DNA of 64,000 nt from Cyanidiococcus yangmingshanensis (Eukaryota; Rhodophyta; Bangiophyceae; Cyanidiales; Cyanidiaceae): the NCBI GenBank assembly GCA_013995675.1, contig VWRR01000012.1, forward strand, positions 482,606 to 546,605. Reading direction: 5' to 3'. Each line of letters starts with the position of its first letter. The first letter of the stretch is position 1. Below the pieces are notes generated by a model. It was not told the DNA's origin. It saw only the letters and a program-made list of their open reading frames with translations, and did no database searches. The translations under genes were made by a program, and so were the position numbers. This document shows positions 51,550 to 62,109 of the stretch, piece after piece.

Positions 51550-53093
51550 CGACAACAACGACTGCTTCGTTGCGACGAGCCCAGTTCAATCGAGTCGGCT
51601 CAGAGCAAGCAACGTAATCCCAAAGTTTGCACTGCTTCGTTTCAGGCATACACGCGCTCGTTTCCGGTTTTGATCGAACGATCAAAGGCACACGACGCTC
51701 AAAAGCGCTCTCGTCTCTCGTACGCGCCATACACGAGCAACCTGTGCACACCTAGTCGCTGAAAACAGCTCGAAAGCGTTGTTCGCGCAAAGCAGTCCCC
51801 AGTCGGGACACCGAGCAACGCTGAAACCAATATCTGTTCCAACAAGAATAGTGCAATCAGCTCCGTCCACTTCAACTAGACACTCGACAGGCACTAGAGG
51901 CGACTCCGAGCTCACTTATCTCGTTAGCGTCGCTCCTGCAGACGAGAGCCGACTTATTAGCCTTCAGGGCGCTATTCCCAGATAACCCGCGACAAGCGCC
52001 CAAACGCCAGCGAGCCGTGCTCGAACTTAAAGTGTTCCCAACTCAACAATCAATTGGCTATGAATCACCGAGTTTCTGAAGTAAACAAAACTATTCGAGG
52101 TGAGTGCGTCCCTGGCACGCCTTGGTGCCGCAGAAGCATCTCGGCTTGAGCTCGATAGGATGGCGCGTCTGCCGGCGAGATCGCTGCGCTGCTGCGCGCG
52201 CGCATTAAACAAGTTTGACGACGCCACAGCCCGGATGCCACGCGATTGATTGGATGGATGGACCAGAATGCACGTGGATAGCACGGAACCGGCTGCTCTC
52301 TACTTTCGAATGGACTTGGAATCGGATCTCTCTGGACTTGTCATACATGAATAGGACTGGATGAGTTTAGAATGAGTTGCTACGGGTTGAATCATTGGAA
52401 TGGGATCTCTCTGGATGGATCTTGAGTGTATGAGAATACATTGGTTTGTGCATCCACAGAGTCGCTTCAGATCGGTTCTGCTGAATCGTGCCGAACCCAA
52501 GAGCGGGCCAACCGATGATAACAGAACCAACTGGACGGCGTGCCGTCGCTGGGACACTGATCGGAAGCGCCTCATCGCCTCGGTGTCCGCACGCCCGATT
52601 GGCGAAGGTCAAGACGCATCGATTGCGGCAGCATCTGCGCAAAAACAGAAAGATATCATGCTGTGCCTCCCTGCCTATTCGAAGACTTGTTCCATGCGAA
52701 ATATACTGGAAAATCAATACGTGTTTGAAGAAAGAATCTCGTTCTATCAACGATCTTGCCAAGTGTGTCCCATCTGGATCGCGATCGCCGCGTGTCCGTA
52801 CTAGTCCCATTTCGACCGGTTCTTCGTTGTCGTGACGTGTCACGCAGGCGAGGTTCGTCATCGACCATTTGGTGCAGGTTCGAAAGGACGACGTGGTGCG
52901 AGATCAGCGAAACTGTCGTGGCGATGGCGCTCGAGTACCTGGACTTGCTTTGAACGGCGCAAATGTCGAGTATACGACGTTGCGGAGCGTTTGAGGATTC
53001 TCTTTTTGTGAACACTGACGTATCTTGGTTTTAGGTTCGTGGGTTTGGTCCGAGCCTACTCATACGTAGGACACTACGTAGCTTCCCGACGAG
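51550..53093. other. Intergenic region with a decayed duplication
   Basis: About 1.5 kb. Around 52310-52430 two diverged copies of an approximately 85-base segment share GGATCTCTCTGGA and flanking ATTGGAAT-like sequence. No gene is supported; the frames at 52367-52861 (-) and 52400-52804 (+) are mutual antisense. Confidence 0.5.
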
Positions 53094-55679
53094 ATGGGGT
53101 TCTCCAGCAATACCTTCGTGATAGTTTTGTCCGTTCTTCTGCTCTCTCTGGTCAGGACCCACGTAAGTGAGGCTGCCGCTACCCCGGCCCCTGTGAACGT
53201 TGTAAGCTGGACCTGGATTGGTGGCGAGAACGGAACCAACAACCCAGGAAACTACGGAACGCTGAACGAGACTTTTGAGGGAAACGTTCCTGGAGGACGG
53301 GTGGGCGCAGCGGCGTGGGTTGGAGGTTCGAACTTGGTCTATTTATTTGGTGGTACTGGTTACGATAATGTGACAGGTTCCGGATATTTGAATGATTTTT
53401 GGCAATTTAATACAAGCTCTTTGGAGTGGACATGGATCGGGGGTAACAAAACCGCCAACCAGCCAGGAGTCTACGGATCGTTCCGCGAGGGCAGCCCGAC
53501 GAATATTCCTGGGGGGCGTACCAACAGCGCATTCTGGCAATCTGATGAGCAACATTTCTGGTTATTCGGTGGAGTCGGACTTGATAGAGATGGCAATCTG
53601 GGCGAATTTAATGACATGTGGTTGTATGACACAGCGAGTGGCAACTGGACTTGGGTAGCAGGAAATGGCACCGCCAATGCTGTGCCGGTATACGGGCCGA
53701 AAGGCACGTATGGTCCTGACTATAATCCTGGTGGTCGGTTCGACACAGCCTTCTGGACGGGGTCAGATGGATTACTATGGTTGTTTGGTGGAGGGAGCTT
53801 CTTTGATAAGTATTTTTCGGATTTGTGGTCCTTCAATACATCTTCGTTTGAATGGGCATACCAGGGTGGCTCTATAGCGCTCAATCAACAAGGTAACTAC
53901 AGCACACCAGGCGTTGTGAACGCCTCCAATGCACCGGGTGCGCGTGCTGGACCCGCTACCTGGACGGACGCCGAAGGAAATCTATGGCTGCATGGCGGAT
54001 CTGGCCTCGGAAACAACGCAACACAGCAAGGTTATCTGAATGACCTCTGGGTCTATAACGCGAGTTTATCAGTGTGGATTTTCATTGCAGGGAATGACAC
54101 GGTGGATAATCCTGGAGTATATGGTACCTTTGGAGAGCTGTCACCTTCCAATTATCCAGGCGGAAGGGCTTTTGCCATGAGTTTTGTGGATGCTCTGGGT
54201 AACCTGCAGCTTTTTGGCGGCCTTGGTATTGGAAACTCGACCAACAACGCTCCTAATTTCCTGAATGATTTGTGGGTGTTCGACCTTAGCTCGCGTCAAT
54301 GGGCATGGATCAACGGGAGCACAGAGGTGAATGCAGTCGCTGATTATGGGGTGTTTAATGTCACTAGCGCAAATGTTGTGCCTGGAGCACGTTATGGCTC
54401 TGTACTCTGGAACATCAACGGCAATGATCCAATTCTATTTGGCGGAGATGGGTACTCGAACACATCTGGTATCGGATTGTTGAACGATGTGTTCACACTG
54501 ACAGAGGTATTGCCGACACCAACACCGACGGCTACGCCTACAGCGACACCAACACCGACACCAATATTTATCACGGAGGTATATTTGGTTCCGAATCGAA
54601 CAGTGTGTGCTGAAGTCTTGGTGAATATCACCAACTATATCAAGAATACGCTCGCAAATCGGAGTGTTGCGGTGAAAGTTACGAGCAATTGTGATTCTAT
54701 TTTTCCCCTTCCTCCAGTTATACGTCTCTTCAGTACAAAGAGGACCTCTACGAGACTGTCGGGGCCAATAGCTTTTCGTGCTTCTGGTGATTATCAAGCT
54801 ATATACAACATATCAGTCGCATGTAACACGTCCAGCACGTGCAACTCGACAACCTTGTCTCAGGCTGCTACCACAAGCAGGACGGCCCTCAGCAATGGCA
54901 CTGCATATTTGCCACCTGGTGCCAGTGGCCCGATCGCCACACCTTCACCAGAGCCAGAGCCTGTTCTGACTGATGGCAGTGCTGTGTGCTTCCCTGCTGA
55001 TGCATCCGTGCTCATCGATGACCAGAACCATGTCGTCCCCATGAGTGAGATACGTCCCGGCATGAGCGTGATGGGCGCCGACCAGCATGGCCGTCTCGTC
55101 CCAGATACGGTTCTGAGCTGGCTGCACTATGAGCCTAGCGCTGTCGGTGAGGTGCTGGTCATTGCGACCGCCTCGGGCAAGCGGCTGCGTCTCACCAGAC
55201 ACCATCTGGTGTATCGTCTTCAACAGCAACAGCAACAGAAAGATCAATACAAAATCCACGACAGGCAGAGGCATCAGTCGGGTACCGACCTGGGGAGCGC
55301 CTTTGAGGCTGTCTATGCGGAGCGCGTCCGCGTTGACGATGCTCTGTATGATGCCGTGTCGTGTTCGCTGGACCGTGTCGTGTCCATAGAGAGCACCCAG
55401 ACCCTGCATGGTCTGTACGCTCCCCTGACGCGTACGGGACGCCTCGTGGTCGACGGACTCCTGGTGAGCTGCTACGGCACGTATCCTTCGCACGCGGTGT
55501 CGCATGCGGTGCTGTGGCCAGCACGCGTCGATACGCTTCGTGGTCGCTGGGCGTCATTGCTGGGTGTCCATCACACCCAGGGTATTATGCCATACGCAGC
55601 ACACCTTTATGGGTTGTGGACGAGCATCGATCGCATGAGCCATGCGATCAAAGCGGGCATGATCGCTGCGGCCTGCTAA
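53094..55679 (+). CDS. Secreted kelch-repeat protein with C-terminal Hedgehog-type Hint (Hog) domain
   Basis: The 861-residue frame is intact. Residues 1-28 are a signal peptide (hydrophobic VIVLSVLLLSLV). Residues about 35-470 hold six kelch repeats, each with a WTWIGG-like strand, PGGR or PGAR, and LWLFGG ... LNDLW, forming a beta-propeller rich in N-glycosylation sequons. A Pro/Thr linker (about 473-493) and a 110-residue Ser/Thr/Asn-rich domain follow. Then comes a Hint domain from Cys632 (AVCFPADASVLID). Its key residues are visible: nucleophile Cys632, block-B Thr701 and His704 in LTRHHLVYR, and VVDGLLVSCYGTYPSHAVSHAVLWP (Cys793), very close to Hedgehog Hog sequence. Such domains cut themselves off at the Cys via a thioester, attaching a sterol or water to the released N-terminal part. 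A Gln-rich insert interrupts the Hint domain (about 711-716). The first four kelch units align closely with bacterial-type kelch proteins. Confidence 0.9.
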   Translation: MGFSSNTFVIVLSVLLLSLVRTHVSEAAATPAPVNVVSWTWIGGENGTNNPGNYGTLNETFEGNVPGGRVGAAAWVGGSNLVYLFGGTGYDNVTGSGYLNDFWQFNTSSLEWTWIGGNKTANQPGVYGSFREGSPTNIPGGRTNSAFWQSDEQHFWLFGGVGLDRDGNLGEFNDMWLYDTASGNWTWVAGNGTANAVPVYGPKGTYGPDYNPGGRFDTAFWTGSDGLLWLFGGGSFFDKYFSDLWSFNTSSFEWAYQGGSIALNQQGNYSTPGVVNASNAPGARAGPATWTDAEGNLWLHGGSGLGNNATQQGYLNDLWVYNASLSVWIFIAGNDTVDNPGVYGTFGELSPSNYPGGRAFAMSFVDALGNLQLFGGLGIGNSTNNAPNFLNDLWVFDLSSRQWAWINGSTEVNAVADYGVFNVTSANVVPGARYGSVLWNINGNDPILFGGDGYSNTSGIGLLNDVFTLTEVLPTPTPTATPTATPTPTPIFITEVYLVPNRTVCAEVLVNITNYIKNTLANRSVAVKVTSNCDSIFPLPPVIRLFSTKRTSTRLSGPIAFRASGDYQAIYNISVACNTSSTCNSTTLSQAATTSRTALSNGTAYLPPGASGPIATPSPEPEPVLTDGSAVCFPADASVLIDDQNHVVPMSEIRPGMSVMGADQHGRLVPDTVLSWLHYEPSAVGEVLVIATASGKRLRLTRHHLVYRLQQQQQQKDQYKIHDRQRHQSGTDLGSAFEAVYAERVRVDDALYDAVSCSLDRVVSIESTQTLHGLYAPLTRTGRLVVDGLLVSCYGTYPSHAVSHAVLWPARVDTLRGRWASLLGVHHTQGIMPYAAHLYGLWTSIDRMSHAIKAGMIAAAC

Positions 55680-57769
55680 TCATGGGCTTAGCGAAAGCGT
55701 AACGAAGGCTACTGGTGGAGTGGTCGATACCGCTAGCGTGTTTCGATGAACAACCGCCACGGAGCCTAGACGGCTGATGAGCACCGAGCTGGAAATGATG
55801 AGCATGAGGATCTACATGGAATCGGTTGGACGACGAGAACTCTAGTTGACATGACTTGTCAACACGAATCGCAACACGGAGAGAGATGAATGTGCACAAC
55901 TGGACAGGGAAGCAAAAAGAAAAAGAAAAAAATACTTTTGTCAAAAACCAACTCGTAATGAGACAAACGAAGTATGATTGTGCTGGAGCGCCATGGACAG
56001 AATCTATAAAGAACAGCCGATAACGACGATTACAAATCATTGAAGCGTATCCAAGTATGGAATCAGATCCGTCATAGATTTACGACCTCTCTCATCGTCC
56101 ATATTGGCTTGGGTCCGCATGGAAGTCGCAAACGTATTTGGCGAATCATCTGTCTCTACTTGATCAGCGATAGGGTAACGATGTTCTGCAGCTGGATACA
56201 TTGCTCTTAGTCCCATATGCTTTCAGAGAAGATGACCGGGCTGTCCATACGAGCATACCGACTTGTTTGGTTTGAGTCTCTATCTCTCTCCTTCTCATTC
56301 TCTCATTCACTCCTTGAGAGACATTGAAGCCCGCCATAAGTGCAGAAAAGCGGTGCTCCTGGCCTCTGGCCGAATGGAGCGTGCGCAGAAGGCACTCCTG
56401 CACTAGGAACGAGCCTAAATGCAAGAAAGCGCTGGGAAACAGCTCTGTCCAGAAACAAAGTGCTGCACGAAACGAAATGACCAGTACATGCAATTGACAT
56501 CGAGTAACAGATTCCGAGTCGCGGTGAAGCAACCATCCTATGAATCCTCCTAGTGACTGTCGTGTTGTAGGTTGAAACACCCATGCAGAGACGAACTTTC
56601 AGAATAGCTTCGCGCAGCTGCTCCAGACTCGATGATGCGCGCTCGATCAATAACGGGGCTGGCACGTCTCGGTGCCATACCCAAATCCTCGACATGGTGT
56701 TTCTGTCGTGTATTGCTGTCCCCGAAGACTTGAATAGAGCACTTTTTTGTTTACGAGTCCTTTTCCGTAAAACATTGACGACTTTGGGGTTCTCGCTCAG
56801 CTGGACTCTGCGTGCTTGCAAAGATCACCCAGGTCTTTCGTGATTGGGTGCACCCACAGAAGCGAGGGCCGTTCTGTCGGCTTTGCCCGTTCCGCTCGCT
56901 CTGAACGCTCTGCCCGCTGTGCCCGGTGTCGTCGGCTAGGCCAGGGCCTGAGTGGAGTTTTTTTTCATAAGATTTTTTCCAGTACATTTCTGGTCTTTTT
57001 TTACGTATTTGGTCACTAAGTGCTTATTTGGTGGTTACTGGTTACATGAAGGCAAGTTTGGTATGTTCTGCTGAGATTCAGAAAATCGTCCGTAACAAGG
57101 GTGCACCCCAGGAGAGCGGCGTCCCTGTCGATGGCCGTGCCAGCGCGCACCGGCAATGGATCGAAGGCGGCGCAGCCGCGGCCAGCAATTTCCTCGGGCC
57201 AGCTAGTCGATAGCGCACACCCATCATGATTTTTCGGGGGGTGGATTCGGCTTCATCTTGCGCTCTGGGTCTACGCGATTGTTTGTCGGCGATCGTTAAA
57301 GTTGTTGGTTGTCGCTGGCGTTTTTTAGTGCTCAGACCAGTCGCCGGTGGCTAGGAGCGCCGAGATGCGCCCGGCGCCTCTAGCACGTATATAGAATGGG
57401 GATAGTATTGACTCCAGGACTGGTTGCGGTCATGACACTTAAAAATGTTTTGGTACATAACTCTCCAAATATTCGTTTTCTTCTTTTTCTGTTCACCTTG
57501 TTTTGCATGAATGTCATGCAATTTTTTTAGTGTGGTTGATACTTGAGAGACCGGACCCTGATGATCAGGTCCAGCTGGCGGCAGGGATTCAGTCCCAGGA
57601 CGGACTAGCGCAGTGATGATCAGCTCCGCCAGTAGAGGAGAGCGCATCCGATGCTATAGCGGCCGGTCCATGGGTCTGGTCGCAGCCGCTGAGTTTGGCT
57701 GGTGTCTCTACAATCCAGAACAGTGTATATGTCGAGCAGAGTGGATATTTTCCACTCCTGAATGGTTTC
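55680..57769. other. Gene-free subtelomere-like DNA
   Basis: No convincing gene. Short frames lack motifs. Bases 57057-57110 (TTTGGTATGTTCTGCTGAG ... AATCGTCCGT ... GGTGCACC) are a diverged relative of the 200-base tandem unit at 60541-61190. T-rich runs lie near 56961-57002. Confidence 0.6.
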
Positions 57770-58441
57770 GTCGATCCATAATGTCAGGTCATTATAGGCC
57801 CATGTCTAACGTTCATGGTGCTTGTCATAATTTTTCGATCGACCATAGCGACGGCCATGACCATCGATGGCATCGACTCTCAAAGGTGTGTCATCTGGAC
57901 CAGGGATCCATGATGCTGGTATGGCGACTGTTGGCGTTGTCTTCATGTTTTTGATCGATTCTGGCAACGGTCACTCCCATGACTGAAATCGTCTCTTATT
58001 GAAGGGTCACCTGGATCTAGGATCGAAAAACTAGCAGGGCTTTTGTTGGCACTGGCGCTGGCCCGCCTCGGTTGGAGTGCCATCCCGCGATTCTGTCGTA
58101 AGACGCTGTGGCGCAGCAAGTGCTGCCTCCGAGCGCTGTCCCGTAGATCTTGTGACGGTGAGCTGTCCCGCCGGCGCGCTGTCCCGCGTATGCTGTCCGG
58201 CCAGAGGCGGTGGCGCATCACTGCAGGGGCGACGCTTCGATTGCGCGTGCAGGCGTTGGCGTCCAATTGCTCAATCGTATGCTGGTGTTCGCTGGCGATC
58301 TCGTGCGGCGTCGCAGCGTCTGTCCATTTTCGGTCAGGCAAAAGCGTGCGTGCGCCTGCGCCTAGGCCTGCGCCTGCGCAAAGGCGTTGGCGGGAAATGC
58401 GCGCCGCGCGATGGATCTGTCGCGGCCAGTCGTGTCCAGTC

Positions 58442-58557
58442 CAGTAGTGGCCTGTGCTGTCCAGATGTGTCTAGCTCCGTCGAGATCAGTCGAGTCCAAT
58501 GCAGTAGTAGCCTGTGCTGTCCAGATGTGTCTAGCTCCGTCGAGATCAGTCGATCTA
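58442..58557. repeat. 60-base tandem duplication
   Basis: Two nearly identical units (58442-58501 and 58502-58557) containing GCCTGTGCTGTCCAGATGTG and TCTAGCTCCGTCGAGATCAG. It is present in copy A of the dispersed repeat but not in copy B. Confidence 0.9.
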
Positions 58558-58885
58558 TGCTGTCGTAGATTGCCGGGCGACCGATGGTGACCGATAGTGC
58601 CCGATCGTAACCGTTTGTTCCAGCTCCGTGTCTCCAAAGATTGATTTTCGATCTCCAAGCGCCGGTGTGTTTGTTGTCTGCTCGTATGATAGAGCACTCG
58701 CCAGTGGCGATCCATGCCTGATATCGCTTGAGTACCATGGATTGATTGGCATGATGAACCGATGATTGCTTGACGAGTTCATCACTAGACAGGTGTGTGT
58801 ATGCGCAAAAGGCTTGAACGCGCCGCTGCTGCCATGCCATGGCTCGTCCCAGCGACAAGAAAGAAAGCAGCCCCAAGGCATCCCC

Positions 58886-58978
58886 GGCGGCGCCCTTGAA
58901 TCGGGTGATGTGCGCAGCCTAGATCGGGCGGGACGGCGGCGCCCTTGAATCGGGTGATGTGCGCAACCTAGATCGGGC
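58886..58978. repeat. 49-base tandem duplication
   Basis: Two units starting at 58886 and 58935 with GGCGGCGCCCTTGAATCGGG and TGATGTGCGCA. The frames they create are by-products. Confidence 0.9.
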
Positions 58979-59756
58979 TAGGCGGCGGCGCCCGATCCGA
59001 TGGAGGCGGCGGCGCGAAATCGCCGGAACGAATCGCCAGGAGCGCGGCGCGGCCGGCGCCAGCGTACCCATCCTCGAAATCGAGTCGATCTCGGTGCGCT
59101 CTGATCGTCGGCGCCAGCAGGAGACCGATCGAGCCGGGTATCCATTGATCAGCGGCGATAAAAAAATTCTGGGAGCGATCTGAATCGGACGCGTGCGCAA
59201 GCGCCGTGTCCGTAGAAAAGCCCCATGGCAGCGAACGATCGATAGGGATGGAGGACACCAGCAGAGCGCTGAGCTAGAGCGATCCTACAGGAATGCCCAA
59301 AGTAAGCAGCAGGCTACTGGTAAGGATCTACACCGATATTGATAAACAAGATTGAACCCAGCGCGACGAAAACAACCAACGCTCGCAGCAACCGTAAACA
59401 AACATACTGCCGACCAGTTCAGTCTGGAGAAAATACACCATCCCAAGAAAAAAAACTAAACAAGTAATTGTAAAGGCAGACCGCGAAAAAAAAGCAGATT
59501 ACCCGTAAAAAGCTGCTAGCGGCAGCAGCCCAAACGCGAGTTCATCGAGAAAGACAGCGAATCTCGATGCAAAGGGAAAAAGTACGCGAGCAATCCGTAA
59601 ACACCATGGAATGGAAAAACCTAAACATGGACAGCAAAAGCAAAGCCGAACAGTCCCAAGAACGATCCATGAATAGGCATCGCGCAGAGCCAATGCTCGA
59701 TCGAACCTGAGTCATCATTGAAAGTCTGTAGATACGGGGAATATAGAAAAAAAGAT

Positions 59757-59920
59757 GAACGAGCGGAGCGTGAGGAATATGTGGAATAGGGTGAATGAGA
59801 TGGCTCAGTAAAATGGGGTAAATGGAGTGAATGAGATGCCTCAGTGAAACGCGGTGAATGGGACTGACATGATGAAATTGTGGTGAATGGGGTGAATGGG
59901 CTGGTCGGATATGATTGTTC
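59757..59920. repeat. Degenerate G-rich GGTGAATG-type array
   Basis: Irregular repeats of GGTGAATGAGATG, GGTGAATGGGACTG and GGGGTGAATGGG. The words resemble the reported Cyanidioschyzon telomere unit AATGGGGGG in degenerate form, G-rich strand pointing right, as an interstitial telomere-like or subtelomeric satellite would. The link to telomeres is a weak inference. Confidence 0.65.
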
Positions 59921-60351
59921 TGGGCCCTTTCGATGGAGCCAAGCTCCCTATCAACCAGAAGTCGGTTTTCTATTTATCGTTAGGGCTTCAGAGTGTGTCC
60001 TGGTTACGCACTCCATGCTGGCTGGCAGCGCTCAGCTGGACGCGGGTCACAGGTGAGCGGCCCTTGGGCGATCGAGGTCGCCTCTCAAGCTCGATCGGGC
60101 GTTGTGTCTGCGCTCGTCCGCTGCTCTTGAGCTTGTGGTTGAGTGTTGGTGACGTTTTCCTTCTCTCTGTTTTGTTCGGTTTTGTTTTTTTTTGTGGTGA
60201 AGTTTCTTTTGGTCTGGTTTCAGTTTCAGTTTCAGTTTCTGTTTTTGTTATTGTTGTTGCTTTTAGTTTTTGGGTATTTTGATGACCTCTCGAGAGAGTA
60301 CGGCTGGGCAGTCGAGGGTGGTGTGTGCCCGAGTCCGCCAGGGCTGAGAGC

Positions 60352-60427
60352 TTAGCCTAGCCGAGCGCAGCCAGGCGCAGCGCAGCCCAGCCTAGCCGAG
60401 CGCAGCCCAGCGCAGCCCAGCGCAGCC
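60352..60427. repeat. GCGCAGCC-type minisatellite
   Basis: Tandem variants of 10-base GCGCAGCCCA and AGCCTAGCCG. It lies directly upstream of the 200-base tandem array. Confidence 0.9.
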
Positions 60428-60540
60428 TCTTGTGGCGTGTCAGGCTAGGGCTGTAGCCGTGTTTTGAAGAGCTTTGGCGGTGCGTTTGAGGTGTTGTTCT
60501 TTTGTTTTTTGTTATTTTCTTTTTGTATATTTGTTGATTA

Positions 60541-61190
60541 GTATGTGAGGGACGGTTTGGTGTGTTTTGTTGAGAGTCTGAGGATCGTCGGTGATTGGGT
60601 TCACACCGGCTGGCCCGGGCCAGTCTATCGACTGGTGGCGTTGAGCCGGGGCCTAAGCTGTGTTTTCACAGGCTCTCGAGGCTGGTTTCTGGCCTTGTTC
60701 TTCAGTTTTTCTCCGGTTTCTTTTTACACACGTGTTATTGGTAGCTTCAGGCCTGGTTTGGTATGCCTCGCTGTGATTTTGAGAATCGTCGGTGATTGAG
60801 CACACTGGCTGGCCCGGGCCAGTCTATCGACTGGTGGCGTCGAGCCGGGCCCGAAGCTGTGTTTTCGACAGCTTTCGAGGCTGGTTTCTGTTCTTGTTCT
60901 TAAGTTTTTCTCCGGTTTCTTTTTACAGACGTGTTATTGAGGGCTTCAAGAGTGGTTTGGTATGCCTCACTGTGATTTTGAGAATCGTCGGTGATTGGGT
61001 GCACCGGCTGGCCCGGGCCAGTCTATCGACTGGTGGCGTTGAGCCGGGGCCGAAGCTGTGTTTTCACAGGCTCTCGAGGCTGGTTTCTGGCCTTGTTCTT
61101 CAGTTTTTCTCCGGTTTCTTTTATATTCTTGTCGCTGAGTATGTGAGGGACATTTTGGCGTGATTTGTTGATTTCGCCAAAATCGTCGGT
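60541..61190. repeat. Tandem array of about 200-base units, three copies plus a partial
   Basis: The marker ATCGTCGGTGAT begins at 60584, 60785, 60984 and 61183, giving periods of 201, 199 and 199. Each full unit has GGCTGGCCCGGGCCAGTCTA (containing the SmaI-like palindrome CCCGGG), GACTGGTGGCGT, GAGCCGGG, GAAGCTGTGTTTTC, TCGAGGCTGGTTTCTG and TTTTTCTCCGGTTTC. The ends of the array share GTATGTGAGGGAC. The open frames it produces repeat with the units and are not judged genes. Confidence 0.95.
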
Positions 61191-61829
61191 GATCAGGTGC
61201 TCCCCCCGAGATCGTCCCTCCGTTTCTAGGGACGGTACGAGGGCGCGCCCGCAACGGGACAGCGTGGCGCGATGGCCGCTGCGTATCCATGCATCTATTC
61301 CTCGCTGGCCAGCTGTGCGAGCTGGTCGACGCGTCGTACGTATCGTTTCTGGCTGGGTCGGTTTCTGCATTTTGTTTTTTATTTTATTATTTATTTTTTT
61401 GCTATCGCTCAGTCTAGAATACTGGTTGTTATTGTTATTGTTGGTGGTTTTAGTTTTGGTGTTGGTTTTGGTGTTGGTAGTGCTCAGCTCAGTCGACTGC
61501 AGGTGGGTCTGCGGAGGCGCTCGCCGGTGCCTCCAGTGCCTGTAGTGCGTCTGGTGCGCTCAGTAACTGTAGAGAGAAATGGTCGTGGCTCCAGGGCGAG
61601 CTACTATCTCACCGGCTCTGGGCGCTTTGTTTCTTGAGCTGCGCAGTTTTTCTTTTTCTTTTTCTTTTTTCGGTTCCCCTGTGTTTGTAAAAAAGGTTCA
61701 TATGATTTTTATGGTTGCTGAGAGCTGTGGGGTCGGAGCATGATCCGGTCCCACCAGGGTGCGTGCGTGTGTGTCGGTGCTAGTGCTGCGCACCGCGTCG
61801 AACAGAACCACGACTGGAGGGTGCAGCGC

Positions 61830-62008
61830 AGCTCTGTTCAGCTCCGTTAATCTCCGGTAACCTCTGTTCAGCTATGTTGAGCTCTGGTCGGCTCAGTTAA
61901 TCTCCGGTAACCTCTGTTCAGCTATGTTGAGCTCTACTCAGCTCCGTTAGTCTCCGTTAGTCTCCGTTAGTCTCCGGTAATCTCTGTTCAGCTCAGTTCA
62001 GCTCAGGC
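61830..62008. repeat. Minisatellite of 10-base TCTCCGTTAG/TCTGTTCAGC units
   Basis: A 50-base higher-order period (TCTCCGGTAACCTCTGTTCA at 61851 and 61901) built of related 10-mers, expanded by two extra TCCGTTAGTC units before 61971. Confidence 0.95.
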
Positions 62009-62109
62009 CAACAAGGCAGGTTGCTGAATTTTTTTTGCACCAACTCTGTTTTGTATTGCTATTTTTTTCAGGTAACCCTCCATTCAAGAGCAGGGTAAGA
62101 ATCAGGCCG

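Larger units (their letters stand above)
57770..59420. repeat. Dispersed subtelomeric repeat, copy A
   Basis: Shares blocks, in the same order and orientation, with 62110-63990. Matches: GATCTAGGATCGA near 58014 and 62434; GACGCTGTGGCGCAGCA near 58103 and 62600; the closely matching run from GTGCGGCGTCGCAGCGTCTG (58301, 62838) through GCGCCGCGCGATGGATCTGT; a GGGAGCGATC block with CGTGCGC near 59169 and 63780; and CTACTGGTAAGGATCTA near 59309 and 63923. It carries insertions relative to copy B, including the two tandem repeats below. Confidence 0.8.

Noticed and set aside
58040-58560. Several overlapping Arg/Cys-rich open frames
   Set aside because: By-products of GC-rich subtelomeric repeats, open on both strands, without motifs.
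60545-61163. Two hydrophobic open frames over the 200-base tandem array as a repetitive membrane protein
   Set aside because: The frames change between units, no unit encodes a conserved start, and divergence does not favour synonymous sites by eye; the DNA repeat explains them.
61830-62008. Regular short repeats as a CRISPR array
   Set aside because: Units are 10 bases with no unique spacers, no cas genes, and the genome is eukaryotic; this is a minisatellite.
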